The notes under the pieces are model-generated. The model made no database searches. It was given only the letters and a program-made list of their open reading frames with translations, and was not told where the DNA came from. From JBAVEL01 sp049587715 (GTDB lineage: Bacteria > Bacteroidota > Ignavibacteria > UBA10030 > UBA6906): a DNA stretch of 13,680 nucleotides. The position numbers and the translations under genes are program-made. Location: positions 1 through 13,680 of the forward strand of contig JBAVEL010000154.1 in assembly GCA_049587715.1 (NCBI GenBank). Reading direction: 5' to 3'. Of this stretch, positions 6,180 to 13,680 are shown piece after piece. Position 1 is the stretch's first letter. Every line of letters begins with the position of its first letter.

Positions 6180-7991
6180 ATGGACAACACAAGAAGAGCT
6201 GCGCGACGTGCGGCCACGAGGGGCCTCCTGCTCCTTGCGGGAACGCTCCTTGCAGGCCTTTGGAGCTGCGAGTACCCCGAAGGGGAGCAATACGGGAACT
6301 CGGCTCCCGAGACCCGTCTGGCGAACATCCCCGCCAACGACACCATCGCCCTCTATATTCTCCAGGGGACGATTCCCCAGCAGACCCTCTACTGGCTGGG
6401 GGACGATCAGGACGGCTTCGTGGTGGCGTACCAGTACCGCTGGATCGATTTCGCCGCCGCAGGCCCGGACACGAACGAATGGACCACGGCGGTGAACCTG
6501 ACGAACCTGACCGGGACGACGCTGGATACGCTCATCCTGGCGCACCCGCGGGCCAGGTCCCCCTTCAGGATCTATAACTTCCTGGCCACCATCGCGGACC
6601 AGAGTCTCATCAACGCCATCCAGGATTCCCTGGGGCTCGGACGCTGGTTCGCCGTTCCCTATCCTTCGGGTCCCGTGGAGTTCGACTCCCTGCGGGGTGC
6701 GGACCCCCTCCAGGTGGAGACCCCCACCAAGGGGACCTTCATCTTCAACTCCAACCTGGACAGCAACCAGCATCGCTTCGAGGTCCGCTCCATCGACAAC
6801 AACGATGTGGTGGATCCCACTCCGGCGGCGGTTAATTTCTGGACCCTCAGATCCCCCGGTCCGATCGTCTTCTTCACGGGAGGTCCGCCCAACAACCAGT
6901 ATGTGCTCCGGTGTCCCACCGTCCGGAGCCCGGGTCTCGTGTTTACGTCGGGCGGGATCGACCCCAGCACCGAAGAGCGATACTACGCCTGGAGCGTGGA
7001 TGACAGCGTGGACTGGTCAGCCTGGAGTGAGATTCCCCGGTTCACCGTGACCGCCTCCATGTTCCGGGAGACCGGGAGCGACACGCACTGGGTGTACCTG
7101 AAGGGGAAGAACCGGTGGGATGTGGAGAGCGCCATTGCGGCGCGCAGGTTCACGGCGAAGGTGCCGCCCATCGACGACCCCGCCTGGCCGCACAGGACTC
7201 TGGTCCTGAACAACACGCGGGCAATCGGTTCGGTGGTTTCCCGGACCGGCCCCGTGGACACGAACTTCGTGAAAGAGACCTGGACGGCCTTCATGGCGGG
7301 GGTGGGGAAGACGGACAGCGCCGACTACTGGACGGCGGCATCCCAGCCGAGCATCAGTCCCTGGCCGGGCCTGGACGTCCTGGTCCGGTACACCTGTCTG
7401 GTGGTCGTGATGGAGAACACCCCTCCGCCCATCGGCGGGGGCTCGTTCCACCGGATCGATATCGGGAAGCAGGATCTCATGCGCCGCTATATGGCCGTGG
7501 GGGGGCGCCTCATATGGAGCGGGACGCCCAATATCCGGTCGAGCTTCAACTCGTATGAGGGGTGGGCGGCGGACATCATCCATGCCACCCGCTCCATCCC
7601 CTACCGGCAGAACGACTCCCTGGACTTCGTGGGAATGAAGGGAATGAACGGATACCCGGACATTCTGCTGGACAGCGCCGTCGTGGCCGCCAGGCTTCCC
7701 GTCGATCCGGTGTACCCGGGGGTCACCGCGCTCCGGGGGATTGCCGTGAACTATCCGTACGGGTTTGCGCAGGCGGTGGGTTCGTTTGATTCGCAGCTGA
7801 ATCTTCCCCTGTTCGAGGATGTGCCCATGGCGGTGCGGTACATCGGCGGGGGGCCGGATCCCGGCGAGTTCTGCCGGCAGACGTTTTCCGTGGTCCATTT
7901 TGCCTTCCCGCTCACCTTCTGCCGGCAGGCCGACGTCATTGCCGCGCTCCGGGTGGCGTTCCGCGATCTCAACGAGAGCTCTCTTCCGTAA
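6180..7991 (+). CDS. Large putative surface lipoprotein with Ig-like repeats
   Basis: A 603-residue exported protein of unknown function. Its N terminus has several Arg, a hydrophobic stretch at 16-27, and Cys30 in GLWSC, a probable lipoprotein signal with an unusual Trp at -2. Acidic residues follow the Cys (CEYPEGE). Two Ig or fibronectin-like units seem present, about 71-222 (opening YWLGDDQDGFVVAYQYRWID) and 258-333 (opening around DPSTEERYYAWSVDD), each closing with an H-x-[FV]-x-[VL] strand and a short FT/FW strand. The second half (about 338-603) looks like a different domain. A VVVMENTPPP strand followed by LMRRYMAVGGRLIWSGTPNI recalls the core of glutamine-amidotransferase-like folds, without a clear catalytic triad. 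Genes of this style sit beside TonB receptors in FCB-group genomes, as I recall. The TonB receptor gene starts 12 bases downstream. Confidence 0.75.
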   Translation: MDNTRRAARRAATRGLLLLAGTLLAGLWSCEYPEGEQYGNSAPETRLANIPANDTIALYILQGTIPQQTLYWLGDDQDGFVVAYQYRWIDFAAAGPDTNEWTTAVNLTNLTGTTLDTLILAHPRARSPFRIYNFLATIADQSLINAIQDSLGLGRWFAVPYPSGPVEFDSLRGADPLQVETPTKGTFIFNSNLDSNQHRFEVRSIDNNDVVDPTPAAVNFWTLRSPGPIVFFTGGPPNNQYVLRCPTVRSPGLVFTSGGIDPSTEERYYAWSVDDSVDWSAWSEIPRFTVTASMFRETGSDTHWVYLKGKNRWDVESAIAARRFTAKVPPIDDPAWPHRTLVLNNTRAIGSVVSRTGPVDTNFVKETWTAFMAGVGKTDSADYWTAASQPSISPWPGLDVLVRYTCLVVVMENTPPPIGGGSFHRIDIGKQDLMRRYMAVGGRLIWSGTPNIRSSFNSYEGWAADIIHATRSIPYRQNDSLDFVGMKGMNGYPDILLDSAVVAARLPVDPVYPGVTALRGIAVNYPYGFAQAVGSFDSQLNLPLFEDVPMAVRYIGGGPDPGEFCRQTFSVVHFAFPLTFCRQADVIAALRVAFRDLNESSLP

Positions 7992-8003
7992 GGAGAAAAT
8001 CAG

Positions 8004-10835
8004 ATGCGTCTGACAGCCAGAGTAGTGTGCGGCCTCGCGGTTCTGGCCCTCGCCTCCCAGAGCGCGCCGGCCTCGGGAACCACCGGCAACATCAAGGGCA
8101 AGATCACGGATGTCCAGACGAACGAGGCGCTCCTGGGCGTCAACGTGCTCGTGGTGGGAAGCGGCAGGGGCGCCGTGACGAATGAGAGGGGGGAGTACTT
8201 CATTACCTCGGTCACGCCCGGCACGTTCGCGCTCCGTGTCTCCCTGCTGGGGTACCAGATGATCGAGTCCAGGAAGATCGAGATCAAGGCGGACGAGACC
8301 ACGGTCATGAACTTCCGCCTGGCCAGCACGGACATCGAAATGGAGGGCATCACCGTGGAGGGCACCCCGCCCCTTGTGGACGTGACCAAGACGGCGGGGG
8401 ACCAGACCTTCAACCGGGACAAGATCGAACAGCTCCCCAACGTGAAGGGGGTGGAGGACGTGCTGAACCTCCAGGCGGGGGTCGTGAAGTTCGGGAACCA
8501 GCTCTTTCTCCGGGGGGGCAGGGCCAACGAAACGCAGATCCTGATCGACGGGATCGCGGTGAACGACGTGGCGGGGCAGGGAGGGGCCGCCGGGTCCAGC
8601 ACGGCCAACGAACAGCTCCAGCAGCTCTACTCGGGCAACACCTCGGGGGGGGTGGGAGGGGCCATCTCGGTCTCCGCCAACGCCATCCAGTCCGTGAGCG
8701 TGAGCAGCAGCGGCCTGGATCCCGAATACGGGAACGCCCAGTCGGGTGTGGTGAACATCACGACCAAGGGGGGAGGGGACAGCTACAGCGGCTCGGGGCA
8801 GTTCAGGACCGACGGGCCCACCCAGGCCTCCTACAATGAGGACTTCTACTCGGCCAACTTCGGGGGGCCGGAGCCCGTGACGACCTACCTGCTCCCCTCC
8901 CTGGGGGTTGAGATTCCCGGGAAGCTTTCCTTCTTCATGAGCGGGAACTTCACCCAGTCCGACGGGGCTTATGCGTTCACCACGACCAACTTCTATAATC
9001 CACTCAAGCGCCGGGTCCGGTTCGGGGGTCTCCTGGACTGGCTGAACGCCGGGTTCACCTATTCCGACCGCCAGGACAACTCCTTCACCTACAACACCAA
9101 GTTCACCTACAACCCGGGCGAGAACGACATCATCAGCTACAGCTATATCGCGAACGCCCGGTCGGGGCGTCCCCTGTACGGATCGTACAACTGGAAAGAC
9201 CGGGCCGACTCCACGAGCTCCGACCTGAGTCTGAAGGGGCTGAACTCTCTCCAGTGGACCCACTTCTTCGGGACCAACTCCCAGATTCAGTCGTTCTTCA
9301 GCCGCCAGGAAATCGACCGCACCACCAGCGTGGGCGGGCTTTCCCCCGATCAGTATTCGACGATTACCACCCTCGCCCTGCGTGACCCCAGCAGCGACGG
9401 GTTCTACGATCTGGGGACCAGCCAGGGATGGAGCACTTCCAACAGCCTGCAGTGGAACTTCAAGGTCATGTTCAACTCCCAGGTGCACGAGTACCACACG
9501 TTCCGGGCGGGCGGTGAGTACTTCAAGGAGCGGCACACGTCCACGGTGCTGTCGCTTCCCCGCGATCCCCGGCGGGACACCACCAGCACCCGGGGGGAGT
9601 ATCCGGGCTACGGTTTTGCCCGGTGGGTGGGGGACAATGCCCCCCAGCGGGGCGCGTTCTACGTGCAGGACAAGATTCAGCTCTCCAGCATCAACGTGAA
9701 CATCGGACTCCGGTACGACTGGCTGTATCTGGGTCCCGAGGTCTTCGATCCGGAATGGGTGGGCCGCTGGCGGAGCGTGACACGCGACGAGGCCACATGG
9801 CTGGAACACGAGTCCTTCTTCTCGCAGTTCATCCGGGGGAACTTCAGCCCGCGGCTCTCCATCGGATACCCGATTTCCACCCGCACGGTCTTCTACTTCA
9901 ACTACGGGCATTTTCTGCAGTATCCGGAGCGGGATCAGTACTACCGGGATCCCATCATCACCTCTCTCACGGGAAACTACGTGGGGAACCCGGCCCTGGA
10001 GCCCCAGAGAACGGTGCAGTACGAGGCGGGCTTCGACCAGCTCCTGCTTGACGATCTGTCCCTCGGGATCCGGGGGTTCTACAAGGACATCTTCGACTAC
10101 CCCTCCTTCCAGGCCCTTGTGAACGCGCCGCTGCCCACGGACAAGTACGTGAACCTGGACTACGCCAGCGCCCGGGGTTTCGAGGTGATCGTGACCAAGC
10201 AGCTCACAAGCCGGTACCAGGGAAGCGTGAACTACACCTTCCAGCTTGCCAAGGGGCGGTCCTCCGATCCCCGGGCGGCGCTGGGGAGCAGCTCCCTGCA
10301 GGGTCTCCCCCGGGAGGTCCGACTGGACTGGGATCAGCAGCACAGCCTGAACCTCTTCCTTGCCTACCGGGTGGGACCGCGGGAGGACTTCGATATCCTG
10401 GGCCTTCCCTTCGACAACTGGGGGGTCTCGCTGACGTGGAATTTCGGAAGCGGGTTCCCCTATACCCCCTTCGATCCCACGATCCGCGGGGGCAGCCTTG
10501 CGGAGCTCTACCTGAAGAACACGGGGGACGGACCCTACACATCGGAGGTGAATCTCTCCATGTTCAAGGGGTTCACCATCCTGGACAAACTGAGCCTGAC
10601 CCTCAGTCTGGATGTGATCAACGTCTTCGACCGGAGGAATGTGGATCTGAATGCCGGCGGGTGGAACAGCTTCACGGGCAGACCCACGATCTTCGGGGAT
10701 TACGAGACCGCGCAGGGAAACATCTACTCCTGGACTCCCAGCGCGCGGAGCGGATCCTTCGAAGCCCGGGTGCCTCCGTACATTTTCCGTTCCCCCCGGC
10801 AGATTGCGTTCGGGGTCCGGCTGAACTGGGATTGA
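8004..10835 (+). CDS. TonB-dependent outer-membrane receptor with carboxypeptidase-regulatory domain
   Basis: A 943-residue outer-membrane receptor. Residues 1-24 are a signal peptide (cleavage near SAPAS). A carboxypeptidase-regulatory-like beta-sandwich follows at about 28-112 (IKGKITDVQTNEALLGVNV, TNERGEYFITSVTPGTF, LGYQ). The plug domain (about 118-250) contains KIEQLPNVKGVEDVLNLQAG, the LFLRGGRANETQILIDGI segment, and the EYGNAQSGVVNITTKGGG that leads into the barrel. The remaining 690 or so residues show alternating beta-strand pattern rich in Tyr, Phe and Trp, with RPTIFGDYETAQG and a last strand RQIAFGVRLNWD. No TonB box is obvious. The plug is of the general FCB type and not SusC-specific, so the substrate is unknown. 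AAGGAG lies just upstream of the ATG (about 7990-7995). Its operon neighbours suggest uptake or transport coupled to exported surface proteins. Confidence 0.95.
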   Translation: MRLTARVVCGLAVLALASQSAPASGTTGNIKGKITDVQTNEALLGVNVLVVGSGRGAVTNERGEYFITSVTPGTFALRVSLLGYQMIESRKIEIKADETTVMNFRLASTDIEMEGITVEGTPPLVDVTKTAGDQTFNRDKIEQLPNVKGVEDVLNLQAGVVKFGNQLFLRGGRANETQILIDGIAVNDVAGQGGAAGSSTANEQLQQLYSGNTSGGVGGAISVSANAIQSVSVSSSGLDPEYGNAQSGVVNITTKGGGDSYSGSGQFRTDGPTQASYNEDFYSANFGGPEPVTTYLLPSLGVEIPGKLSFFMSGNFTQSDGAYAFTTTNFYNPLKRRVRFGGLLDWLNAGFTYSDRQDNSFTYNTKFTYNPGENDIISYSYIANARSGRPLYGSYNWKDRADSTSSDLSLKGLNSLQWTHFFGTNSQIQSFFSRQEIDRTTSVGGLSPDQYSTITTLALRDPSSDGFYDLGTSQGWSTSNSLQWNFKVMFNSQVHEYHTFRAGGEYFKERHTSTVLSLPRDPRRDTTSTRGEYPGYGFARWVGDNAPQRGAFYVQDKIQLSSINVNIGLRYDWLYLGPEVFDPEWVGRWRSVTRDEATWLEHESFFSQFIRGNFSPRLSIGYPISTRTVFYFNYGHFLQYPERDQYYRDPIITSLTGNYVGNPALEPQRTVQYEAGFDQLLLDDLSLGIRGFYKDIFDYPSFQALVNAPLPTDKYVNLDYASARGFEVIVTKQLTSRYQGSVNYTFQLAKGRSSDPRAALGSSSLQGLPREVRLDWDQQHSLNLFLAYRVGPREDFDILGLPFDNWGVSLTWNFGSGFPYTPFDPTIRGGSLAELYLKNTGDGPYTSEVNLSMFKGFTILDKLSLTLSLDVINVFDRRNVDLNAGGWNSFTGRPTIFGDYETAQGNIYSWTPSARSGSFEARVPPYIFRSPRQIAFGVRLNWD

Positions 10836-10872
10836 CCGTGTGCATGCACTGAACAACGAATGAGGTAGCGTG

Positions 10873-12915
10873 ATGAAGCGGACAACCGGCCTCGTGGTGC
10901 TCTCCCTGGCGCTGGTGCTGGCGGCGGAGGGGCTCTTCTCCCAGGGGAGTGGTCCCAACCTGGAAAGCAGGAAGCTGGGCTACACCATGCGGGTGCAGAT
11001 GAACAACAAGGGGGTGTTCGGGAAGCAGGGCTATCTGGGCAACACGACGCAGACAGCCGAATCCCTGGGGCTGGAGTACCCTCTGGGAGCGGCGGTCGAG
11101 CACATGTACGGGGGGGGGCTCTGGATCGGCGGCCTGTTGGACACCTCGGCCTCGGGCACGGCCCCTCCTCTCCGGCTTGTCTCGGTGACCTACGAGGGAT
11201 GGTCGGGTCCCCTGAACGAGTTCTATCCGGGGCGCTCGGAGGCCGACACCATCTGGGTGGGGGGGAAGAACCTCCCCAAGCCGGCGGGGTGGGACGACTA
11301 CTGGCAGGGATCGCTCCCCTACAAGCCCATCGGGGACATGGACTATCACTGCACCTTCTCCGACACGGGCCTGGGGGTGCAGGGCCATACGCCCATGAGG
11401 CTGAAGGTGATCTGGAGCGCCTACTCCTGGAACGACCCGTATGCGGAGGCCCTGGTGGTGTTTGAATTCCGGATCATCAACATGGGTTACAACGAGATCG
11501 ACAGCGCCTACGTGGGGTTCTTTGTGGAAGCGGATGTGGGTCCCATCAACGTGCCCAACTACCACACACACAATTTCACCGCCTACATCCGCGAGTCCTA
11601 CACGGCCTATATCCACAATCCCCAGGACCGGGGCTCCACCCCCGTGGGGTCCGCCCTGCTGGTCACCAAGCCCAACCCGCGGGACTCCATCAACTATACC
11701 TTCCAGTGGTTCCCGGGTCCCAACACTCCGGCCACGGATCAGGCCAAGTACAACATGATGGCCTCCCGGCAGATCGACCCGGATGAGTACCCGTCCCTTT
11801 CGGACACCCGCTATCTGTACGCGTTCGGTCCGTTCACGCTCCGGGGCCGGGGCTCTCCGACAGGGCCGGACACGGTGCTCATTGCCGCCGCCATGGTCTC
11901 CGGGTACTCCCGTACGGTGGATCACCGCATCATGCTCCAGCGGAACGCCGCACGCGCCATGGACATCTACCTGAATCAGGGCATCAAGCTGCCGGCCACG
12001 CCCCCTTCGCCTCCGTTGCGGGTGGATGTGGGGTTCCGGCGCGTGACCCTGGACTGGAAGTGGCGTCCGGGAGACGACGTGCTCTTCGGCCGCGGGGATC
12101 CGGAGCAGAACTGGGACAGCACGAATCAGGTGGCCCGGTTGACGGATTCCCTGGGGAATTTCCGCTATCCGGACCGCGTGTCCAATCCCCCTCCGGGATT
12201 CGATCCTGCCCGGGGCGGCCGCAACTTCGAGGCCTACCGCATCTGGAGGAGCGAGGTGCCCGCTCCGACCCCCGATCCCAGCTACACCCTCATCAAGCAG
12301 ATCGACGTCCCCACGGATGACTTCGAGTACAACAACGGGGAGCTTCCCTACAGCTTCGACGGGTTGCGCCCCTACACCTTCGTGGACTCGAACCTGGTGC
12401 GGGGAAAGACCTATGTGTACTCCGTGACCTCGCGCTCCATTCCCAGTCTGGTGTACCGGACGATTCCGGTGGGGGACTCCCTGGTGACGGTGGAGGTTCC
12501 GGTGGAGCCGCTGGAATCGGCCAAGTCGGTGAACGCCTTCCAGGTGGATCTTCCCTTCGCTGTCTCCACGGATCTGGGAAAGGTGAGCGTGGTGCCCAAC
12601 CCCTACAGGACGGACAAGGACTACACGCTGGAGAGCGGCGGCTTTGAGGGGCTGGCGGGCCGATGGGACGAGAACCAGCGCCTTGTCAAGTTCATCAACC
12701 TGCCGGAGGTGTGCACCATCCGGATCTTCTCCCTCTCGGGGGATCTGGTCCGGGAAGTGAAGCACGACGGGCGGTCCGCCAGCGGGATTGCCCGGGGCGA
12801 CGAGAACGTGCCCCTCCTGAGCGGAAGCAACCGGGCCCTCGCCAGCGGCATCTACATCTTTACCGTGGAATCCGGGTACGGCGTGCAGACCGGCAAGTTC
12901 GTGATCATTCGCTAA
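10873..12915 (+). CDS. Secreted protein with C-terminal sorting/FlgD-like domain
   Basis: A 680-residue exported protein. The signal peptide covers about residues 1-23 (MKRTTGLVVLSLALVLAAEG, then LFSQ). The first 370 residues are an unrecognised beta-rich region with many Tyr and Trp. About 377-555 looks like a fibronectin-type III module (VTLDWKW, AYRIWRSE, YTFVDSNLVRGKTYVYSVTS). From about 571 the C-terminal domain reads VVPNPYR, then VKFINLPEVCTIRIFSLSGDLVRE, LASGIYIFTVESG and GKFVIIR at the very end. This is the pattern of type IX secretion C-terminal sorting domains and the related FlgD Ig-like domain. The ATG at 10873 is preferred over GTG 10870 because of GAGGT at 10862-10866. The gene lies between the TonB receptor and the PorV-like gene, consistent with an exported cargo displayed at the surface. 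Its enzymatic activity, if any, cannot be seen. Confidence 0.85.
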   Translation: MKRTTGLVVLSLALVLAAEGLFSQGSGPNLESRKLGYTMRVQMNNKGVFGKQGYLGNTTQTAESLGLEYPLGAAVEHMYGGGLWIGGLLDTSASGTAPPLRLVSVTYEGWSGPLNEFYPGRSEADTIWVGGKNLPKPAGWDDYWQGSLPYKPIGDMDYHCTFSDTGLGVQGHTPMRLKVIWSAYSWNDPYAEALVVFEFRIINMGYNEIDSAYVGFFVEADVGPINVPNYHTHNFTAYIRESYTAYIHNPQDRGSTPVGSALLVTKPNPRDSINYTFQWFPGPNTPATDQAKYNMMASRQIDPDEYPSLSDTRYLYAFGPFTLRGRGSPTGPDTVLIAAAMVSGYSRTVDHRIMLQRNAARAMDIYLNQGIKLPATPPSPPLRVDVGFRRVTLDWKWRPGDDVLFGRGDPEQNWDSTNQVARLTDSLGNFRYPDRVSNPPPGFDPARGGRNFEAYRIWRSEVPAPTPDPSYTLIKQIDVPTDDFEYNNGELPYSFDGLRPYTFVDSNLVRGKTYVYSVTSRSIPSLVYRTIPVGDSLVTVEVPVEPLESAKSVNAFQVDLPFAVSTDLGKVSVVPNPYRTDKDYTLESGGFEGLAGRWDENQRLVKFINLPEVCTIRIFSLSGDLVREVKHDGRSASGIARGDENVPLLSGSNRALASGIYIFTVESGYGVQTGKFVIIR

Positions 12916-12932
12916 GCACCGAAGGGACGACG

Positions 12933-13680
12933 ATGAAACAGCATGGTGGAGTCCTGATGTGGGGAGCCGTTCCGGCTCTCCTTCTGGGCCTGGCCGCCCC
13001 CGCCGAGGCGGGAAACCGTTCCGGGACGGTGACGGGCCAGTTCCTGAAACTCCCGACCAACGCCCGGGCAGCGGCCATGGGGAATGCCAACGTGGCCCTG
13101 GCGGAGGGGGCCGGGGCCATGGGGTACAATCCGGCAGGCATCCTGAGCGTGGAGAAGTTCTCCTTCGGGGGAACCTACAACGCGTGGTTCGCCGACATCA
13201 CCCACTCGTTCATGGGCGTGGCCGCAAACCTGCAGGAACTGGGGACCTTCGGGGTGGGCGTGACGCTCCTTGCCACCGACGACATGCCCGTCACGACGCC
13301 GGCCTTTCCTGAAGGCAACGGTGAGTTCTTCAAGGCCACGGAGTACGCATTTACCCTGAGCTACGGAAGGCAGATCAGCGAGGAGTTTGCCCTGGGGCTG
13401 AGCGCCAAGTACATCGAGTCGAATCTCTACAACGACGACATTGAAGCCTCGGCCATCGCGTTCGACATTGGATCGCTGTACGACATTCCCTCCCTCCGGA
13501 CGCGGCTGGGGATCTCGGTCAACAACCTGGGGCGGGACCTGAAGTACCTGAACGAGCAGTACTCCCTCCCCACGTCGCTGAAGTTCGGGGCGAGGACAAA
13601 CGTGTTTACCGCGGAGGAGCACCGGTTCTACATGGCATTCCAGATCGGACGCCCGAACGACGCCGACGAGCAGTACAACG
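12933..13680 (+). CDS. PorV/PorQ-like outer-membrane protein (partial, 3' end missing)
   Basis: The frame is open from ATG 12933 to the end of the window: 249 codons without a stop. The N terminus has a signal peptide (hydrophobic to about residue 23, then APAEAG). The family signature of PorV/UPF0164-type proteins follows: FLKLPTNARAAAMGNANVAL, then a Gly-Ala stretch and GYNPAGILSVEKFSFGGTYN with the W-F-A-D-I strand. Alternating strands (GVGVTLL, FTLSYGRQISEEFALGLSAKYIES, LGISVNNLG, SLKFGA) suit a beta-barrel of the FadL/PorV fold. In Bacteroidota, PorV carries type IX secretion cargo from the translocon to the surface. Paralogues of other function are numerous, so PorV function is inferred from the neighbouring gene with a sorting-type C terminus. 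A GAAGGGA at about 12921-12927 supports the start. Confidence 0.9.
   Translation, partial: MKQHGGVLMWGAVPALLLGLAAPAEAGNRSGTVTGQFLKLPTNARAAAMGNANVALAEGAGAMGYNPAGILSVEKFSFGGTYNAWFADITHSFMGVAANLQELGTFGVGVTLLATDDMPVTTPAFPEGNGEFFKATEYAFTLSYGRQISEEFALGLSAKYIESNLYNDDIEASAIAFDIGSLYDIPSLRTRLGISVNNLGRDLKYLNEQYSLPTSLKFGARTNVFTAEEHRFYMAFQIGRPNDADEQYN

Noticed and set aside
10840..10849. Palindrome GTGCATGCAC between the TonB receptor and the secreted protein gene
   Set aside because: A single 10-base palindrome with no promoter elements around it is too weak to call an operator.
7017..10958. A 1313-codon open frame on the - strand opposite the TonB receptor, and a 697-codon one at 10672-12765
   Set aside because: They lie antisense to genes with clear domain matches, are rich in Gly, Pro, Arg and His as expected from reverse reading of GC-rich codons, and match no family I know.
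1..13680. Mobile elements, CRISPR arrays, phage genes, rRNA
   Set aside because: No transposase or integrase motifs, regularly spaced direct repeats or rRNA sequence were seen anywhere in the window.

Overview
The window is a GC-rich stretch of bacterial chromosome with thirteen protein genes, all on the + strand, and one tRNA gene on the - strand. The cell envelope genes suggest a diderm of the Fibrobacterota-Chlorobi-Bacteroidota (FCB) superphylum or a related candidate phylum such as Eisenbacteria, Latescibacterota, Zixibacteria or KSB1. The grounds are a TonB-dependent receptor with an N-terminal carboxypeptidase-regulatory domain, a secreted protein with a type IX secretion/FlgD-like C-terminal domain, and a PorV-like outer-membrane protein. 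The placement is inferred from gene families, not from a phylogeny.

Region 1 (1-5041) holds housekeeping genes. An Fe/Mn superoxide dismutase is followed by the small iron-sulfur cluster protein IscX. A recognisable promoter (912-940) then opens a second unit: a Lon-substrate-binding-domain protein, a 32-residue highly basic peptide, dihydropteroate synthase (folP), the membrane diadenylate cyclase CdaA, protein-L-isoaspartate methyltransferase (pcm) and tRNA dimethylallyltransferase (miaA). These genes are tightly packed, with gaps of 0-25 bases, and probably form one operon. It combines folate synthesis, c-di-AMP signalling, protein repair and tRNA modification.

Region 2 (5042-5461) is the only long non-coding stretch. 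It holds a tRNA-Pro(CGG) gene on the - strand with its own promoter, a GC-rich inverted repeat, and a strong sigma70-type promoter (TTGACA, 17 bases, TACATT) pointing right. A leader of about 215 bases with inverted repeats follows that promoter.

Region 3 (5462-13680, running off the end) looks like a single cell-surface operon with gaps of 12-37 bases. It encodes a DUF4382-like putative lipoprotein, a 603-residue putative lipoprotein with two Ig-like units, a 943-residue TonB-dependent receptor, a 680-residue secreted protein ending in a sorting-type domain, and a PorV-like protein that is cut by the window edge. Read together, they look like a surface uptake or display system: receptor, accessory lipoproteins, an exported cargo protein, and the type of outer-membrane protein that shuttles such cargo in type IX secretion. 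The substrate cannot be told from the sequence. No mobile elements, CRISPR arrays or phage genes were seen.
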